Positions 6,701 through 7,214 of a stretch of DNA of 7,214 bases are shown piece after piece (the stretch's first letter is position 1; the number at the start of each line of letters is the position of its first letter). The notes below the pieces were generated by a model. The model had not been told where the DNA came from and did no database searches. It saw only the letters and a program-made list of their open reading frames with translations. Source of the stretch: Burkholderiaceae bacterium (GTDB lineage Bacteria > Pseudomonadota > Gammaproteobacteria > Burkholderiales > Burkholderiaceae_D); assembly GCA_014379395.1 (NCBI GenBank), contig JACMLV010000170.1, forward strand, positions 1-7,214. Direction: 5' to 3'. The translations under genes were made by a program, and so were the position numbers.

Positions 6701-7182
6701 ATCACCTGCGCCACGTGGCTGTAGCCGGCCAAGGTCAGTTGCGATTTGAGGCGCGCCTCGTCGAGCGTCTCGCCCTGCTTGAAGAAGAAGGTGTAGGCGG
6801 CCAGGAAGGACGGCGGCGCCAGGCGCACCAGCGCGGTGGTGGCCGGCACCACCAGCACGTCGCACTGGCGGCTCTGGATTTCATACAGCGTGGCGAGGCG
6901 CTCCGAGACCAGGTCCTGGTGCGGCGAGAAGGCGTCGTAGGGCAGCGTTTCCCAGTCCGGCAGCAGGTGGCAGCGCAGCTGGTCGCCGCCGAACCACGGA
7001 ATCTCGTCGAGCAGGCGCGCGCCGTCGCTGGCGTTGGCGACGACCACGGCCAGCATCTTGCCTTGCGCCTTCAGTTGCAGCGCGGCGGTCGCCAGGGCGT
7101 AGGCGTCGCTCGAGCCGTGCAGGGCGGGCAGGGCGTAGCGGTTGCCGGGCTTGGGAAGGGATTTGATCAGGTCGAAGGGCAT
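3739..7182 (-). CDS. mfd: Transcription-repair coupling factor Mfd
   Basis: Mfd is a cytosolic ATP-driven DNA translocase that pushes stalled RNA polymerase off DNA lesions and brings in UvrA for nucleotide excision repair. The 1147 residues match the E. coli length (1148). The N-terminal UvrB-like module (about 1-350) holds GEYSVRGGLLDLFPMGS and PYRLDLF; R169, R185 and F189 align with the E. coli UvrA-contact residues R165, R181 and F185. The RNA polymerase interaction domain is about 478-545 (VVHVNHGIGRYMGLT, LYVPVSQLHVISRYSG). Helicase motifs follow: Walker A GDVGFGKT (631-638), DEEH (732-735), TATPIPRT (758-765), TTIIETGID (871-879) and QLRGRVGRS (901-909). The translocation motif HDLEIRGAGE starts at 951, and the C-terminal domain is about 1000-1147. 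ATG 7182 gives the family N-terminus (MPFDLIKSLPKPGNRYALP), though no good Shine-Dalgarno precedes it and the frame stays open to the window edge. serB follows with a 4-nt overlap. Confidence 0.99.
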   Translation of the reverse strand: MPFDLIKSLPKPGNRYALPALHGSSDAYALATAALQLKAQGKMLAVVVANASDGARLLDEIPWFGGDQLRCHLLPDWETLPYDAFSPHQDLVSERLATLYEIQSRQCDVLVVPATTALVRLAPPSFLAAYTFFFKQGETLDEARLKSQLTLAGYSHVAQVMSPGEYSVRGGLLDLFPMGSSLPYRLDLFGDTIETIRTFDADTQRSLYPVKQVRLLPGREFPMDEAARTVFRNRWREQFEGDPSRSVVYKDISSGIASAGIEYYLPLFFEETSTLFDYLPADATLALVGGIEAAIQRFWVDTNSRHRFLKADRERPILAPETLFLSDENFFTLAKPFARWAIAQEPAPASEISAPMPDVAVNRHADDPLTRLREYLLQPGRRVMICAESNGRRETLQQYFAEYGLAFAPVEGFAGFQASDSALTLGVAPLHAGFELFAPDGNLAFVTETELYAGSGRRVGKKKQEGATQVESMVRDLSELKIGDPVVHVNHGIGRYMGLTSMDLGEGETEFLHLEYAKDTKLYVPVSQLHVISRYSGASPEDAPLHALGSGQWEKAKRRAFEQVRDTAAELLNLYARRALRQGHAFEYSAHDYERFADSFGFEETPDQQAAITAVLKDMTSGKPMDRLVCGDVGFGKTEVALRAAFVAVMGGKQVAILAPTTLLAEQHAQTFADRFADWPVRIAELSRFRTGKEITQAVKGMSDGTLDIVIGTHKLLSPDVKFTRLGLVIIDEEHRFGVRQKEALKALRAEVDVLTLTATPIPRTLGMALEGLREFSIIATAPQKRLAIKTFVRSENESIIREACLRELKRGGQIYFLHNEVETIGNRMAMLTELLPEARIAVAHGQMHERDLEKVMRDFVAQRYNILLCTTIIETGIDVPTANTIIMHRADKFGLAQLHQLRGRVGRSHHQAYAYLLVNDVSGLSKLAQRRLDAIQQMEELGSGFYLAMHDLEIRGAGEVLGDSQSGEMTEIGFQMYSDMLSEAVRSLKAGKEPDLAAPLASTTEINLHVPALLPADFCGDVHERLSVYKRLANCNEQGKIDDMQEELIDRFGKLPDAVKALIETHRLRIAAKTVGIVKIDAHGEAATLQFMVKPPIDAQRIIELIQKNRHIKLNGQDKLKITIAMPDLAARVTQIKTTIKQLASS

Positions 7183-7192
7183 GCAGCGGAAA

Positions 7193-7214
7193 CTCGGATT
7201 GAACGCGGATTGAA
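7193..7214. repeat. Two tandem 11-bp repeats just upstream of mfd
   Basis: CTCGGATTGAA (7193-7203) and CGCGGATTGAA (7204-7214) match at 10 of 11 positions, with CGGATTGAA exact in both. They start 11 nt upstream of the mfd ATG and reach the window edge, so more copies could follow. Spacing of one helical turn would allow two protein molecules to bind side by side, or this may simply be a small duplication. Confidence 0.55.

Noticed and set aside
4091..6865. A 924-codon open frame on the minus strand overlapping mfd in another phase
   Set aside because: Its translation is low-complexity Arg/Ala/Gly/Pro with no motif, as expected of a shifted frame in GC-rich DNA, whereas the mfd frame carries every family motif.

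Overview
The window reads as chromosomal DNA from a high-GC betaproteobacterium. The protein sequences and the mfd-serB pair fit the Oxalobacteraceae (Massilia/Duganella/Janthinobacterium type). That placement is inferred from recognising the proteins, since no search was run. The genus cannot be fixed from these bases.

Layout, left to right. Positions 1-1313 on the minus strand hold the N-terminal 437 codons of a soluble signalling kinase: a receiver domain, a coiled linker, a histidine phosphotransfer region and an ATPase domain. It runs off the left edge. Positions 1314-1699 are a non-coding divergent region with an AT-rich patch and a perfect small hairpin. Positions 1700-1948 on the plus strand encode an unrecognised 82-residue protein with two membrane segments and a run of small-residue (Gly) zipper motifs. 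Positions 1949-2119 are non-coding and drop sharply in GC into a well-formed sigma70-type promoter with an overlapping palindrome. These drive a vapB-vapC toxin-antitoxin pair (2120-2772, plus strand), whose reading frames overlap by 4 nt; the toxin starts with TTG. A 103-bp gap then separates it from the convergent minus-strand pair mfd-serB (7182-2876). The stop of mfd and the start of serB overlap as ATGA.

How the parts work together. mfd (rescue of stalled RNA polymerase and recruitment of UvrA) and serB (last step of serine synthesis) form one leftward transcription unit of core genes. The kinase and the small membrane protein are divergent neighbours across a 386-bp region, and any link between them is unproven. 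vapBC is a self-regulated accessory module, poorer in GC than the core genes beside it (29 of 60 bases G/C in 2521-2580, against 43 of 60 in 5221-5280), which suggests acquisition.

I do not see a convincing new multi-gene system. The least explained element is the 82-residue membrane protein with its structured leader. The kinase architecture and the vapBC operator are the next most worth checking.
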